From Collybia mongolica (taxonomy: Eukaryota > Basidiomycota > Agaricomycetes > Agaricales > Clitocybaceae), in NCBI GenBank assembly GCA_013420905.1, contig JAAXNY010000016.1, forward strand, positions 1,240,001 to 1,304,000: a DNA stretch of 64,000 bases, written 5' to 3'. The notes under the pieces were generated by a model that was given only the letters and a program-made list of their open reading frames with translations, had not been told where the DNA came from and did no database searches. Within the stretch, counting starts at the first letter, position 1; each line of letters starts with the position of its first letter. This document shows positions 22,753 to 35,981 of this stretch, in pieces. The position numbers were made by a program, and so were the translations under genes.

Positions 22753-25700
22753 CTAGGGTGCAGCCGTACCAGTGCGGCTGGGGTTGCGAGCCAAGGTAGC
22801 TCCGACGCGCTGCGCCTGGATGCTGCTGAAGCGTTGAAGCTCCTCAGGCTTCATCGAGATCTTGCCGCCGAAGCCGACCTTGCGAGCAGCGCGCTTGATG
22901 AACGAGACACGGTTGGAGTAGAGCGATTCGTGGATCGAGGCAGCACGGGACTGGGTGCGGGTGATGGGGACACCAGTGCTGGCGACCTTCTCTGCGGCCT
23001 TGGCCTCACGGCGAGCACGCATCTGCTTGATGATGGTGGCCTTCATTGCGAATTTGATCCAGTCCAGGGGGATGAACCAGACAATATTCTATAGTAACGG
23101 AACGTTAATGCACTTATGCATGTAAATGGAACAATAAGAACATACCCAGACCCAGACAATACCGATCCATCCTGCCGAAATAGCCCGAATGTCGGTGAAG
23201 CCCCAGTTACCGTATGCGGCAATGATGGAAGCGACGAGCTGGGCGACACCGAAGGCACCGAGGAGAGCAGATGAGGGACGCTCCATGAAGAAGAATCCGT
23301 GCGAACGAGTGACGAAGATCAAGGCCTGAGAGATAATGGCGACTTGGAGGTAGATAACCATATGCAGTTGGCGATCGTTGGCCTCGACGGGGAAAGTGTC
23401 GAGGGTAACACCAAACTTGTCCTGGAAGAAAGTAGTCTCGAGAATAGTGCACACCAAGGCAATCCTGTAGCACGAAACCATAAGTATATGACAGGTCAGA
23501 CGAGTAAATGAAAACGCACGTAGATGCAGTCAGGTACAATCCATAAGCGACAGCGAATGCGAAAATCTCAGCCAAATCCCAACTATCCGGAGTCATCGAG
23601 GGCAGGACACGATCGACGGACAGAGTCATGATGGTACCGTCGTTGAGGAGGGCAACGATCAGGATCATGAAGGGGGGGAAGTCGAATTTGTAGGCAAAGG
23701 CAAGGATGGCGAAGCAGACGACGATACGGATGGTGACGGCGCAAGCATAGATGGAGTAGTTCCTCATACGTTGGAAGATAACACGGGATCCGCGGATGGC
23801 GTGGACGATGGTCGACAAACCGGGCTCAGTCAAGACGATATCAGCAGCACCACGAGCAGCGTCAGTGGCACCCTCGACGGCAATACCGACATTGGCACGG
23901 GAAAGGGCAGGAGCGTCATTGGCACCATCACCAGTCATGGCACACAAATGGCCGAGACCCTGGAGGCGCTTAACAATCTCGTACTTGTGCTCAGGGAAGA
24001 CACCAGCGAAACCATCTGCATCCATGATCATCTCGTCGAGGGAGGCATGCTTGCTGCCAGGGGCAGGACCGTCCTTGAGAACCTTGGCAGGGTACATGTG
24101 GTCGCCCAGACCAAGACGACGCCCAGTCTCCTTGGCAATGGCAAGCTGATCTCCGGTAACCATCTTAACTTTAACGCCAAGGGCGATAGCATCGTCAATC
24201 GTCTGTTTGGTATCATCACGGGGAGGGTCGAAGATGGCAAGAAGACCAATGAGCTCGAAGCCATTACCCTCCGCCTCATGATCCTGGCCGTCAACTTCCT
24301 CGAATGCGACAGCAAGCGCACGGAGACCACGAGTAGCGTACTCCTCAACGTCTGCCTCAAGCTTGTTCTCGAGCTCCTCAGTCTTGTTGCGCGTGCAGAG
24401 TTCAATGATGATACCAGTCATGCCCTTGGTGACACGCTTGAGCTTGCCGGAGGACTCCTCACGGTAAGTGATCTCAGTGCGCTTGTCGACGGGATTGAAG
24501 GGCTTGAAGTCGAGGAGCTTAATACCGGCGCGAGCCTTGGAGGGGTCACCGATAGCCTGGACGACGGACATGTCAATGGCATCCTGATTCTCGGTACGCG
24601 AGGCGTAGGCAGCGAGGAGAACGACATCCTCAGCTGAGAAGGGGCCGTAAGTGCGGATGGTGTTGCGATCAATGGTGAGCTTGTTGGTGGTCAAAGTACC
24701 GGTCTTGTCAGAGCACAAGATGGTGACACCGGCCAACTCTTCAATGGCAGTAATACGGGTGACAATTGCCTTGTGCTTAGCGAGTTGCTGGGCACCGACA
24801 GCGAGAGTGACGGAGAGGACAGTGGGCATAGCAATGGGAATACCACCGATCAAGAGGACAAGGATGTTGTCGAGACCGCGACGATAGGTATAACGGAAGC
24901 CGGCATACAGAACGAGGATTTCTGCAAGGACGAAAATACCAATGGAGACAAGGCAGAAAGATCCAATTTGGGCGAGAATCTTCTGTAAATGCCCTGTGGT
25001 GTCGTCATCCTGACCAACAAGAGAAGCCGCACGACCGAAGAAAGTGTTGGCGCCGGTGGAGATGACGACACCCTCGGCCTCACCCTGTTTGCAAGTGGAA
25101 CCACTACATGGCTAATTTTAGTACACTATGACATGGGAAATAACGTAGTGCATAACGTACGAGAAGCATTGGTCGCCCAACTTTTTGGATTGGGGCAGGG
25201 ATTCACCGGTAAGGGCAGCCTGGTCGATAGAGACGTTGATAGCCTCCGTGAGACGGCAGTCTGCGGGGACAATATCACCGATTTTGAATGAGATCATGTC
25301 ACCAGGGACGAGGATGGCAGATTCGATTTCTGACCACGACCCTTCACGCTTGACCTTGGCCTTAGGGGCTAGGGAGTCCATCAGGGCTTTGACGGCGTTT
25401 CCGGCATTGCGTTCTTCGTAGAAACCGATGGTAGAGTTGACGAACAGAAGGAGGACGATACCAACGAAATCTTGCCAGTCCGGGGCACGGTGTTCACCGT
25501 TGGACAGAGCGATGGCGACGAGGGCGGCACCCTCCATGACCCAAGAAAGAGGATTCCACATGAAACTAAGGAACTAGAGATATGTCCGACACGGATCAGC
25601 GACGTGGCGAGCAAGTGCGGGGATAAAGAACACATACCTGGAGGAAAGCGTTTTGGTCTTCCTGCTCGAGCTTGTTAGGACCGAAAAGTTCTAGACGGCG

Positions 25701-26087
25701 AGCAGCCTCTTCTTGTGAAAGACCATTGTCGTCGCATTGTAGGAGAGTGAAGACGTCGTCGATAACAATTGTTTCTAGGTCGACCTTTTCCTTATCATAG
25801 AGATCCTCCGCTTTCAACTCAATCTAAGGAGACAGTTAGCCGAACGATACGAAACCGCCTAGTGAGGAAACTCACAGTCGACATGTCGACATTGGCGTCT
25901 GGGTGACGGAAATTCAGTTGTGGGGCCAGAGTAACCGGAGGTAGAACGTACGAGTTGCCTTCTCTTCCTCATGGCCAAAGTCCTTGTACTCTCTCTTCTT
26001 CTTTTCTGGCTCAACGGGAGTTGACGGAGATTGCTGGTCAGGAGAATCGCCCAATGGGCCTGGTTCCTTTTCAACGTTTGAACTCAT
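22753..26087 (-). CDS. PMA1: Plasma-membrane H+-transporting ATPase (P-type, Pma1)
   Basis: Seven exons (minus): 25952-26087, 25876-25898, 25638-25823, 25161-25573, 23520-25103, 23146-23464, 22753-23088; 2997 nt, 998 residues, in frame. The polar N-terminus is followed by the cation-ATPase N-terminal domain ([18 protein letters not shown]), actuator TGES in ALTGESLP, the PIAMP helix-4 motif in [13 protein letters not shown], the phosphorylation site [20 protein letters not shown] and the hinge [15 protein letters not shown]. The C-terminal tail after helix 10 (from ~residue 890) is basic, with serines/threonines, as in the autoinhibitory regulatory domain of fungal Pma1. This pump exports protons with ATP and drives secondary transport at the plasma membrane. 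Codons are GC-rich and regular compared with neighbours, as expected for a highly expressed gene, and this leaves long antisense frames that are not genes. Confidence 0.97.
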
Positions 26088-29000
26088 AGTTTGTAGTGGG
26101 CGATATGCCGAGGGGTATGGAAAAGAAGAGAGGCGGGAAGCCCTAAAGGACGGGTAGCGACGCGGGGACTAGCAGAGAGGGAGCAGAGCTAGCACAACGA
26201 TGATGGTGGAGGGAAAGAAGGATTGTTGACGCCGGACAATATGTTGCCTTTTATTTCAACCCCATTTTAAAAAAAAGATCAATCGGAAAAACAGGGCCAA
26301 ACATATTCCAAGCCGTTCCGATAATCGATCCCAGTTCGTCCCGTTGATTAGATCCTGCCTCCCAAGCATCCCAAGCTTCCCGAGGGACTCGGCAGGCCCT
26401 TAAGAATGAAAGAATACTGCCCGCAGGCTAGGATCCGATTCTTACCAACAGTTCATACGACAAAACGAGGCTGTATCACCCAAGTATCTCCCCCACTTGC
26501 CGAAACGCCGGCATTGCGGAGGTTCAATCAGTTTTCGACCCAAATCCCGATGATATCAATAGTGTCCGACCCTTGCGCAGAAGCTGCTCCATCACGCGCG
26601 GCTCGTCTCCCGAATTCTCCCTCACGCCGACAGTCCACCATCTGATGACAGCGCTACGGGAACCAATCTTCGCTCTCGCGAGTTCTTCCAAGTCCGTGGT
26701 CGTTTTTCCACTCCTTGGCGTGCGGAGCTATCCATATTGGAAAACAACAACGTGCACCTGTCGCCACCAACCCATTCCCCAATTTCCAACCCCCAAGCTT
26801 CGCTTCCCTCTGTACCCATGACCTCGCCAAATGTACCGTATCATTTTTTTTTTCGACTCCTTTAATTCCCTGACGCCCACTGTCGACACCACAGCTCGAG
26901 TTTCACGTCGAACAACGAGCAACCATCTGAACGAATCTCCTATACTAGTTTTGACATGCGTGCGTGCGATCACCATTCCTTTCAACGTTACATGCCTCCA
27001 TGGAAACAAGTATACCCCTCGGTGGGCCCGAGGACCATCAGTATCAGGATGAACTTGAATTTGATAAGATTTTATGTAATGCGATCAATCAACAGCCGCC
27101 GGTTATCTTTTCCCCGCATCCTCCCCCCCAGTACTACCGTCCAAGCTTCACCCAACTAAATGCTACGATGTAGACTTTTCGCGAGCCCTCTACAAACTAT
27201 CATTAATCTGTAAGCTGATGCAGCATTTCAGAGTGTTATGTTTTGCATACATCATATCTGAAAAGATTTTCTTTCACAACGTCACTGATTCTCCTCTGAT
27301 CACCAATGCAAGCACTAATATGTGCGTCACATGCACCCATGATTGATATTGTGCGCTCTACAGCTACTTGAGGCTAATATATGAGAAGCAATATTGTGGA
27401 AGTTAAAAATAGGATTCACGCTCGCGAACACTTTAACTTGGGCTTCACGCGAAAGATTATGAAAGCTAAGCACCGGGTTTGGGGTCCACGTGCAGCAATC
27501 ATACGTACATCTTGTGTAGGGAAACTTGACATAAGCTCTCCATACGCTCCACGGTTTACAAAAAATATACGACAACCCGGAACAGCAAACGTGCGTCCAA
27601 GATCCTATTGAAAGAGCCAATGACTAACATCCAACACCGAGCGATAGGACAAGTGATACTAGATGTGCATATCGGCTTGGCAAGACCATAAAGGTATATC
27701 AAATGATTGGGATCAGCTACTAGAAGACCTTGTATTACTATTAGTACAGTAACTCGAGTAACTGTTAGGCCCCAAAGGCTCCAAAGTATCATGCACGACG
27801 ACTCAGCTTACCCTTGGCGTTTTGCAATGAGCGTGATCGAAGGCCAAAGGCACTGTTGGTACTAACGCCTTCATCTACTAGTGTCCTTCTTGATTCCATG
27901 ATTCTCATCATCCGTGCCAAGCCAGCATTACAATTCTAGTGTGCGCAGTCAAGGATCAAGGTCATTTCATAATGATCAATGAGTTAGCATCTCCATTCCC
28001 CAAGTACAACTCATTTGATGGTGAAAGGTAGATAAAGATAGAATGATCGTAAGTGCGACAAGAAAACACTGACTCTGAGATAACCTGACTCAGGGTATCC
28101 ATCCTGACACAATTCGTCCTCTGAGATTCCGTGCCCACACGAAACATGCGTGACCGGACCGCTTGTAGCGAAGTGGCCGGGCACCACGCTCCACAGGCAC
28201 TAGCCAAAATCCCGCTCGCCAGCGCCACGCGCACATTTGATCCTAATGCCCAAAGCACTATGAGGTGTGCACGGATCCGCATCCGACTCGGGGCGACTGT
28301 CCGATATAGGCTTTTACGCTAGTGGTCGTGTGCCATGACATTGCGAGCGCCGCGCATCGGGGGTGGGCCACGATGACAAGAGCGCAGATGACACTGGACA
28401 GTGCCCTCGGCATGATGGTGGTGATGAAATTTTAACCTCCGTTTTACGTGCCGAAACCTGGGTGAACGTGTGGCGCGAAAACGTTGACCATACTTTTGGT
28501 GCGAATTTTTTTTCCATAAATATGTCCGGAGTGGGAAAAACATGCGATTGGACGGTTTTGGGGGCTGTTCTATTTTTGAGAGCGCGCTATTTTTGACATC
28601 GGGTTTCAAGATGATCGCTCTTTTGGACACCGATAGCACGGGGAAGGCCTGAGACAGTTATCGATACCGCCGGCTAGCTTTTTCTGTAAAACGAAATTTG
28701 CGAGAGCGCACTCACGCGCGATATACGGAGGCGGAATATCTATCTCGACCACAGGTAAATATCACGTTGACGGGGCACCGCTGGCAGTCACGTTCTGTGA
28801 TATATGGAGAGGTGGCATGGGGGCGTCGTCGATATCATCTTTAACACCGGAGGGTGGGAGTTTGGTATGCCGACGGGTAGCCGAGTGTCAGGATGATGTC
28901 AACAAAAGAATCAGCCAGAATCCGAAGTAGACCCTCGAAGGCGTTTTTACGCAGGGGCGTCCCCAAGTCAGGCTCAGGGCTCCAAAAACGCCAGAAACGC

Positions 29001-30597
29001 TTCCGCGTCCGTATTCATATGCTACAGTCGCCTCACCTTTCATTTGCCATGCCATTGCGCTCCCCACCGAAAGACCTCACTTCTTGTCACGATCAGCATG
29101 GCACGCACCCCTTCATGCATCGAATGACCTGCCCCTGGTGCTTCCGACTTTAGCGACGAATACCCACATTTTCAACTGGGAGGCTGGAATGCGGAATATA
29201 TCATTACACAGACAACGTGCTAGCAGTCTACGAGGCCATTTGCCGGTGTTAGCGACTTGTTTACCTCGGCTAAACCAGATATCAGGACCATCAACAACGA
29301 ACACGATACAGGGAGATAGCCCATAGTACTTAATAATTATCCGCCCGCCGGGGTACACATGGCAAGCAGCGGTGTAAAGTCACATTCATTCCAGTTTACT
29401 TGAAGGGGCGTCTTGAAGGACTTGCTAGGACCACAACTTCCGAGTCGCAGCGCTGCCGTCATAGATCCTGTAACACCCGACCCACTCCTGCCCTGGCCGA
29501 AATGTTCATGTGTCGGTAGGCGTGCTATAGAAAGAAGTAATGGAAGGCCAATTCGGCGAGAACGCCCCTCCTAACCAACATCCCTCCAAAAGTCGGATAT
29601 CCCTCACGCGTAGTATCATGTATGTCCTGATTTCATCATAATAACTCCCCGGGTCCGGGGTCGGGATGCTGATAGAACAGAACACCGGCCCGAGCGTCAA
29701 TGATAGAATAACGATCCCCCGAGTATGGACTATTCGAAGATAAAAAGTCGAGTGCGATCATCAGCGGATGACTTCATAACTTCTGCTTCCACGAGTGCCC
29801 ATCGCCAGCAGAACTGAATATGTGGGTGAGAACCAGATGGACATACGCGGACACCGCCCCAACTCTTATCTTTTATTTAGATACCGGCGTAAATGCGGTT
29901 TGCGTGATAGGCATGTGGAATTTTACACCGAGTTGGATCCCACCAAGATATTGCGCGATTATTGCTGGGAAAGTATGATACTAAACCGACAACTGATAAG
30001 ATCTAGAGTGGGACCAGAAAGAAGCAACCTAGGCATCAAACCCACATTCGAATACTCAATTGCTGGCAGGCCAATCTCGGATTTCGCGTCTGTTCGAGGT
30101 AGGGCCATGGGGGGGAAGGTAGGGGTATGGAAGTCCATCAAGCACAGGTCAACTCCAACGGCCCCCCCTTTAGTCCCACCGCACAGCCCGCAATTAATCG
30201 GACATCCAGGATTTGTTGATCAATCAACCACTGATCGCGTAGCATCAGTCGTCGTTGTCGTGTTCGAAAGGAGTACGATTAGGGTTTTAGTGGGTACCAG
30301 CGTCGAATAACTGCCTGTGCAGTTTCCTTGTATCTGTTCAACCTGTCAAATCGGCGGCGAGGGTGGGTGACGATTTGAACGATGCCACCAACTTGCCTGA
30401 CGCCCATCCGTTTTTAGACGATGCGTGCGAAACTCCCGTGCACGTGGTGCGTGATCAGACGCGTGGCAGGCAAGTGACTCAATGGCTTATACCACGCCCT
30501 CCTGAATCGATGCATCGATGTAAAGAACTTGATCAGTGATCATCGAAAAGATTGTCATGCATATAACACATAATATAACACCCTTCCTCCTGCCACC
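26088..30597. other. Intergenic, 4.5 kb, no gene seen
   Basis: The first part must be the ATPase promoter and 5' UTR; a pyrimidine-rich stretch lies at 26750-26860. The rest (27.2-30.6 kb) has only short frames; the longest, 171 codons at 29795-30310 plus, has no recognisable domain, no intron signature and many rare-looking residues. I found no tRNA-like cloverleaf or retroelement domain here. It may hold old, unrecognisable repeats. Confidence 0.45.
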
Positions 30598-32882
30598 ATG
30601 TCAGACTGGAGAGACATTTGCTCGGCTCGCAAAAGTGCACAACTTGCTTCGATCCCTCGAGAATGGATAATTCAGCTTCCCCCGGAGGCGCAGACAAACG
30701 TAATGGACGTCCCTAGGGAGTGCGGCTTGCTAACTGTGCGAGAACTGCGGATAACCGAAACTACCGATGTCGAGACGTTATTGAGCAAATTGCACTCTTC
30801 GGAATGGTCTTCGGAGGAAGTCACGACGGCATTCTACAAGCGCAGCATCATCGCTCAACAGTTGGTGTGTTTTCTCCTTTCTCATAATTCTATGATGATA
30901 TATTGGTGATACGGATATCAAGACCAACTGCCTGACTGAAATCTTTGTTGAACGCGCTCTTCAAAGGGCTCGAGAATTAGACGAGATTTTGGAGCGGACA
31001 GGTAAGATCGTCGGGCCTTTGCATGGGCTACCCATCTCTTTAAAAGGTAGGACAATCCACAATAATGACGATGATCCCGCATTTATGCCTATTATTATAT
31101 ACTTATGCTGAGCATATTCAGATCAATTTGTGATGAAAGGGCTGGAGACCATAATGGGTAGGTCGGCTAGACTATCAATAGTACTATCGTGCGCCTAGCA
31201 CTCCCTAAACGTGTTTTCACAGGCTATGTAGCTGGGGTTGGTAAATTTGCAGAATCGGACTGCGTCCTCGTCGAGATACTGTACGAATGCGGCGCCGTCC
31301 CGTTCGTGCGGACTAATGTTCCGCAAGCTCTCATGGTATGCCATTTCCTGAACAATCTGAGAAATCCGGTCAATTCTAACCGTTCAATATAGTGGTGGGA
31401 GACCCATAATCACGTTTTTGGCCGCACGACCAACCCTTATAACCGAAAGTTGACGCCCGGTGGGTCGTCAGGAGGTGAAGCAGCCTTGATTGCCATGAAA
31501 GGCAGCCCATTGGGCGTCGGGACTGACGTTGGCGGGTATGCTAGTCAACTATATTAAGTCAAGCCCACGCTCAGCCTGTGGCTAGGTCTTTACGTGTCCC
31601 AAGTGCCTTCTGCAACTTATACACCCTCCGGCCATCCTACGGACGTCTGCCCTACTATGGTACCCTCAACCCCCAGGACGGGCAGGAAACAATATCGTCG
31701 GTCTTGGGTCCCATGGCAAACTCGATGTCGGGGATTAAGGTCTTCACCAAAGCCATTATCGACGCAAAGCCGTGGACAAAAGACCCCTTGGCACTGAGGA
31801 AGGAGTGGTCGGAGAAGGAGTATCGCCTTTCGGAGCATGGAGAGGGGAAGGCGCTGTGCTTCGGCATGCTGTGGGACAATGGGATCGCCCGCCCGCACCC
31901 TCCACTACAACGTGCGATGAAGATCACGAAAGCGGCTTTGGAAGCGGCGGGCCATAAAGGTCAGTTTGGGCTCTGGGTAATGCCGAGTATCGTTACGCTG
32001 ATATCTAAATTATAAAAGTTATCGACTGGGAACCTCACCGTCTCGTTGAGCTCTACGGAACTGCGGTGCGCTTCCCCATGATTCTTGTCTAGGGCTTGAG
32101 GCTCATGGACTGCGCTAGGAAAATATCTTCTGTGCCGATGATGACTATGACCGCTGCTCACAGTGCGAACTTTCCGGGGAGCCTGTCATCCGGACGATGA
32201 GTCCCACAGAAGGCACGCACGAAAATGATATAGGTGAATCCTTTAGCAGGTCTCTCGTGGCCAAAGTGGGGCACCGCAGCGCTTATGACGTAGGGTCATT
32301 GTATCTTCCTATTGGGATACAAAACACTGATGGTCAACCTTTGGCCCTCATAGCTATGGCAACTCCACAAGAAAAAGCGCGAACTGAGAAAGTCTCACCT
32401 TGAACACTGGAAGAGGACTAGCGAAAAAACTGGCACGGGCCGCCCTGTGGATGCGATTATTTCACCTACAATCTCATATACCGCCGCGCCTCATGGCCTG
32501 AACACGTCGTCAGTTCTTTGAATTATTAAACTTCGAGGCAATCACTTAGCACATCCCTAGTGCTTCATTCTATTCAGCTTTTTCAAACGCTTTGGATTAC
32601 ACCTCCTCTGGCTTTCCCGTGACATTCGTTGATGCCGAACTTGACAAGCCGCAACCACCTCCACACGCCTTTTACAACCACGAAGACGAGGCGATTTTCA
32701 GGAGGTGTACGTTTGATGTACTTTACCGGAGCTTTCAGCTTAGTGATTATCTGACAGACTCCCCTGATGTGTATGCTGGCGGCCCAGTTGGTTTACAGCT
32801 TATTGGCGGCCCGCAAGAGGAAGAAGCCGTCATTGCTATGACTGAAATCGTTGATGGTGCGTTGAAGGCGTACAGGGTGTAG
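30598..32882 (+). CDS. Amidase (acetamidase/fatty-acid-amide-hydrolase-like, amidase signature family)
   Basis: Eleven exons: 30598-30864, 30923-31046, 31122-31157, 31223-31335, 31393-31535, 31586-31959, 32019-32065, 32119-32289, 32354-32505, 32561-32705, 32745-32882; 1710 nt, 569 residues, in frame, the usual length for fungal acetamidases. The catalytic triad is visible: Lys in GLPISLKDQF, the cis-Ser in GGSSGGEAALIAM and the nucleophile Ser in GVGTDVGGSLRVPS, split by an intron. The family hydrolyses acetamide or larger aliphatic amides to the acid and ammonia, serving as nitrogen or carbon supply. It lies 650 bp upstream of an NCS1 permease in the same direction, so uptake and hydrolysis of a nitrogen compound is a plausible joint role. 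Substrate is not predictable from these residues. Confidence 0.93.
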
Positions 32883-33532
32883 GATACTTGGCCTGCAGGA
32901 AGGTACGTACACTGCCATCCATTGCTTTAGAGTTAGGGTTGAATTCATATTGACGTCGCGACCCACCAGGACTCCAAGCATATAATTAATGAAGTGGGAG
33001 TACCGCTTTTGAAGGGCTGAGAAAGAGGTTAGTTGAGGTGAACTCGTTAACTACCAAAACTGTGTTCTCCGTAGGCGTCGACTTTGGCTTCCCACTCAGA
33101 CCTGGGCCACGCCAGCCATGGGCTTGTTAAACTAAGTATAGCTGAACCAGAGTATAGTTGAGTCCAATTTTACATGAACGACCGCCTTGGCAGCTGGATG
33201 TGTGTCCGTCTGGGTGGTAATTTCGCAATCACTTCGACATCCAAGAAGGCATGGCAGTGATTTCTTTATGCCTCGTTTTGTTGGCAAATAGACTTGGCAA
33301 CTTCCCTCTTCGGCACTATCGAGGGGTGGCCGATGCCCTCTCCCAAAGTGTGTCCAAACTTGAGCTCGAATTTATACATAGCTCCCAAAGGATGACAAAC
33401 ATCTTATATCAGTGTCGTAAGCTCAGGCAATGCTGACTACGATGTTGTGCTTCTTTTCTGACGAAGCCGCAAAACCTTATTTTCGCGATTCTTTAGGCTA
33501 TCAACCATCACATTGTCACTAACGATACTGTC
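32883..33532. other. Intergenic between amidase and permease
   Basis: 650 bp between two co-directional genes; presumably amidase 3' UTR and permease promoter. No clear nitrogen-control site array was identified; single GATA words occur but are not clustered. Confidence 0.45.
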
Positions 33533-35663
33533 ATGGAGGTTCTAACGTCTACTCAGACCTCAAGGCCTACAGATACCACGATAAACTCTGAATTGACCCT
33601 CTTCCAGAGATTCACCACCTTCCTCTCGCGATGGGGGATCGAAACTCACGGGTTAGTAATCGTCGGAGCTCCCTATGCCGAGCTTACTGCAGCTTGCTCT
33701 CTTAGCATCTCTCCCATTCCAAAGGAAGGTAGAGTTGACGATCGCCTTTATCAGATGTTCTTTGTCTGGTTCTCGGCCAATTTCAATATCTTGGCGTTTG
33801 GTACTGGCTCGGCTGGGCCTACTTTCTTTGGTCTTGGTCTTCGTGATACGCTCATAATCCTAGTAATCGTCGATGCCATGTGAGTTTCCAATTTGTTTTA
33901 TTTTCACCCTAAACTCACCCCAAGTCTTAATTTTTTTGGTGCATAAATAGTTCATGTACTATTCCGGCCATGTTGTGAGTGACTTGTGTAGTGTTGCCAA
34001 TGAGCTCCCGTATTCACTGGATGGTAGCGGGGTTTTTGGACCGAAACTGGGAACACGTGGAATGGTTCAAGCTCACTTCTCGTGGACGTATGACTCCACA
34101 CAGGCTGTTTTCGCAAGGCCGCTTGATTGGTCTAATTATGTCATCTTTCCAGGTATTACGGCGTGCTAATACCGAGCGTCCTGAATGTGTTTTCGATGCA
34201 GGGATTTCTGATCCTCAACTGTATTATTGGGGGTCAGACACTTGCAGGGGTCTCACACCATCTAAATGCCACCCTGGGGATCGCTATCATTGGTGTTATA
34301 TCCATGGTCGTGAGTAACCTCACGTTATCCCACACAATTGAGTTTGATGTTTCGTAGGTATGTTTCTTTGGATACAAAGTTGTGCATCGGTGAGTTTAAC
34401 TTTTGGTCGCTTTCCTTCGTGTATTTTTAATCATGTTTGTGCGACTCAGGTACGAAAGCGTGGCATGGATACCTAACGTTGTCGCTTTTATCACCATTCT
34501 TGCTGTGGGTGGGAAGCACCTGCAACCTTCCAAGATTCCTGTATCCCCAGTGCCCTCAGCGTCCACGGTCATCTCCTTTGCCACATTTATTGCATCCAGC
34601 GTGATCAGTTGGTGCACTATGGTCCCTGATTATGGCGTCTATCACAACGCAAAGGCCTCCAGGTAGATAATCATTCCCCGTGGATTACCGACGTACTCAT
34701 AATACCTGACACACGCCTACAGTATAAGAATCTTCATCTATACTTATTTAGGGTTCTTTGCAGCCAGTGTGCGTGTTAAGGTGCTTTGTCCCAGGACCGG
34801 AGCATAATTTGTTATTATAGATTACAGGGCATATGCTTGGCGCCGCTTTCGCAGCAGCATCTCCTGCTGTACCATCGTGGAGTGAAGGCTTTGGTAATGG
34901 TAACGATGTTGGTGGTCTTTTTGCCGCCATCCTATCGCCTGTGGGCGGCTTTGGGAAGTTCCTGTTGGTCCTTGTGGCCCTATCCGTACCTGCGGCCTGT
35001 GCTCCAACGATGTATACGTTTGGTGAGGAAAAGGTCATATACATAAGGACTTTATTAGGTGTACTTATGCAACAACACGACTTTAGGAAAAAGCTTTATG
35101 GCCATCGCACCCATTTTTGCCAAAGTACCGCGGTATTTATTCGTTATTATATCAGAGGCTATGTACGTCCATACACATAGATGCTGCCATGTACTCACGG
35201 CCTTTCCAAGACTGATCCCTGTTGCCATCGTCGGTGCGACCCGTTTTTACACGGTATTAGTTAATATCCTCAGTAAGCAAGACTGTGCGACCTGATTGCC
35301 CGAGCTGACAACCATATTACAGGTGTCATCGGCTATTGGTCGACGGCCTTCGCAGGGATCATACTAGCCGAACACTTTGTCTTTCGACATCACAGGTTTT
35401 CCAATTACAACACCGAAGACTGGAACAACGCGAAATTACTCCCTACTGGAATCGCAGCAGTCTTCGCGTTTTTAGGAGCGTTTGGAATCATCGTACCGTC
35501 AATGTTCCAGACTTGGTATATTGGGCCAATAGCTGATGCAGGAACTGGCGACATCGGTGTAATAACAGGTTTCACCGTGGCAGTGGGACTGTACAGTATC
35601 CTGAGGAAAATCGAATTGCAGGTTTTACGGCTACTATTGAAGGTCGGGTATTCGGCCACGTAA
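33533..35663 (+). CDS. NCS1 nucleobase permease (purine-cytosine permease, Fcy2-like)
   Basis: Twelve exons: 33533-33651, 33706-33879, 33951-33974, 34028-34087, 34153-34309, 34358-34389, 34450-34662, 34723-34766, 34828-35022, 35087-35162, 35211-35272, 35323-35663; 1497 nt, 498 residues, in frame. Family landmarks are the N-terminal RWGIETHGISPIPKEGR segment, WFSANFNILAFGTGSAGPTFFGLG of helix 1, FGPKLGTRGMVQAHFSW, and the middle helices including VAWIPNVVAFITI and ADYSVY-like region CTMVPDYGVY. Late hydrophobic helices and the loop HHRFSNYNTEDWNN match Fcy2-type carriers of cytosine and purines by proton symport at the plasma membrane. The splice site opening exon 9 has two possible acceptors (34820 or 34827); only the second keeps frame. 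Confidence 0.9.
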
Positions 35664-35981
35664 GGATCCCGGATGAAAAACGCGCGAGTATGATTGATTA
35701 ATAACCCGGACCCTCTTCTGGGACCTCGTCTAGGATGTTGTGAAGCGGGTGGAATATGTTTTGTATTTTTAGCTGCGGTGTTGAGAGCGCTGTGAATATT
35801 TTCCGGCCGAAACTCCCAAATCGAGCAAACCTGCCAAGTCGGCCAGGCGTGGGAACCTAAACAGAGACGACGCGCGTCCCAACTCTGGCTTCCTCAACAC
35901 TCAACATGCAGTCCGCAAAGCTCAAATTGTGTTCAGATATATGATGGTACGTCTCATCTACACCGAGAGCCATATTTTATC
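35664..35981. other. Short intergenic region next to transposase
   Basis: About 0.3 kb between the permease stop and the transposase stop. It should contain the left end of the pogo-type element. The segment AAGTCGGCCAGG at ~35836 may be part of the terminal repeat. Confidence 0.4.

Noticed and set aside
23771..24637. 288-codon open frame on the plus strand
   Set aside because: It is the exact antisense of the H+-ATPase catalytic exon, a by-product of GC-rich regular codons.
29795..30310. 171-codon open frame in the large intergenic region
   Set aside because: No domain, no compositional sign of coding, and no neighbouring exon that would join it.
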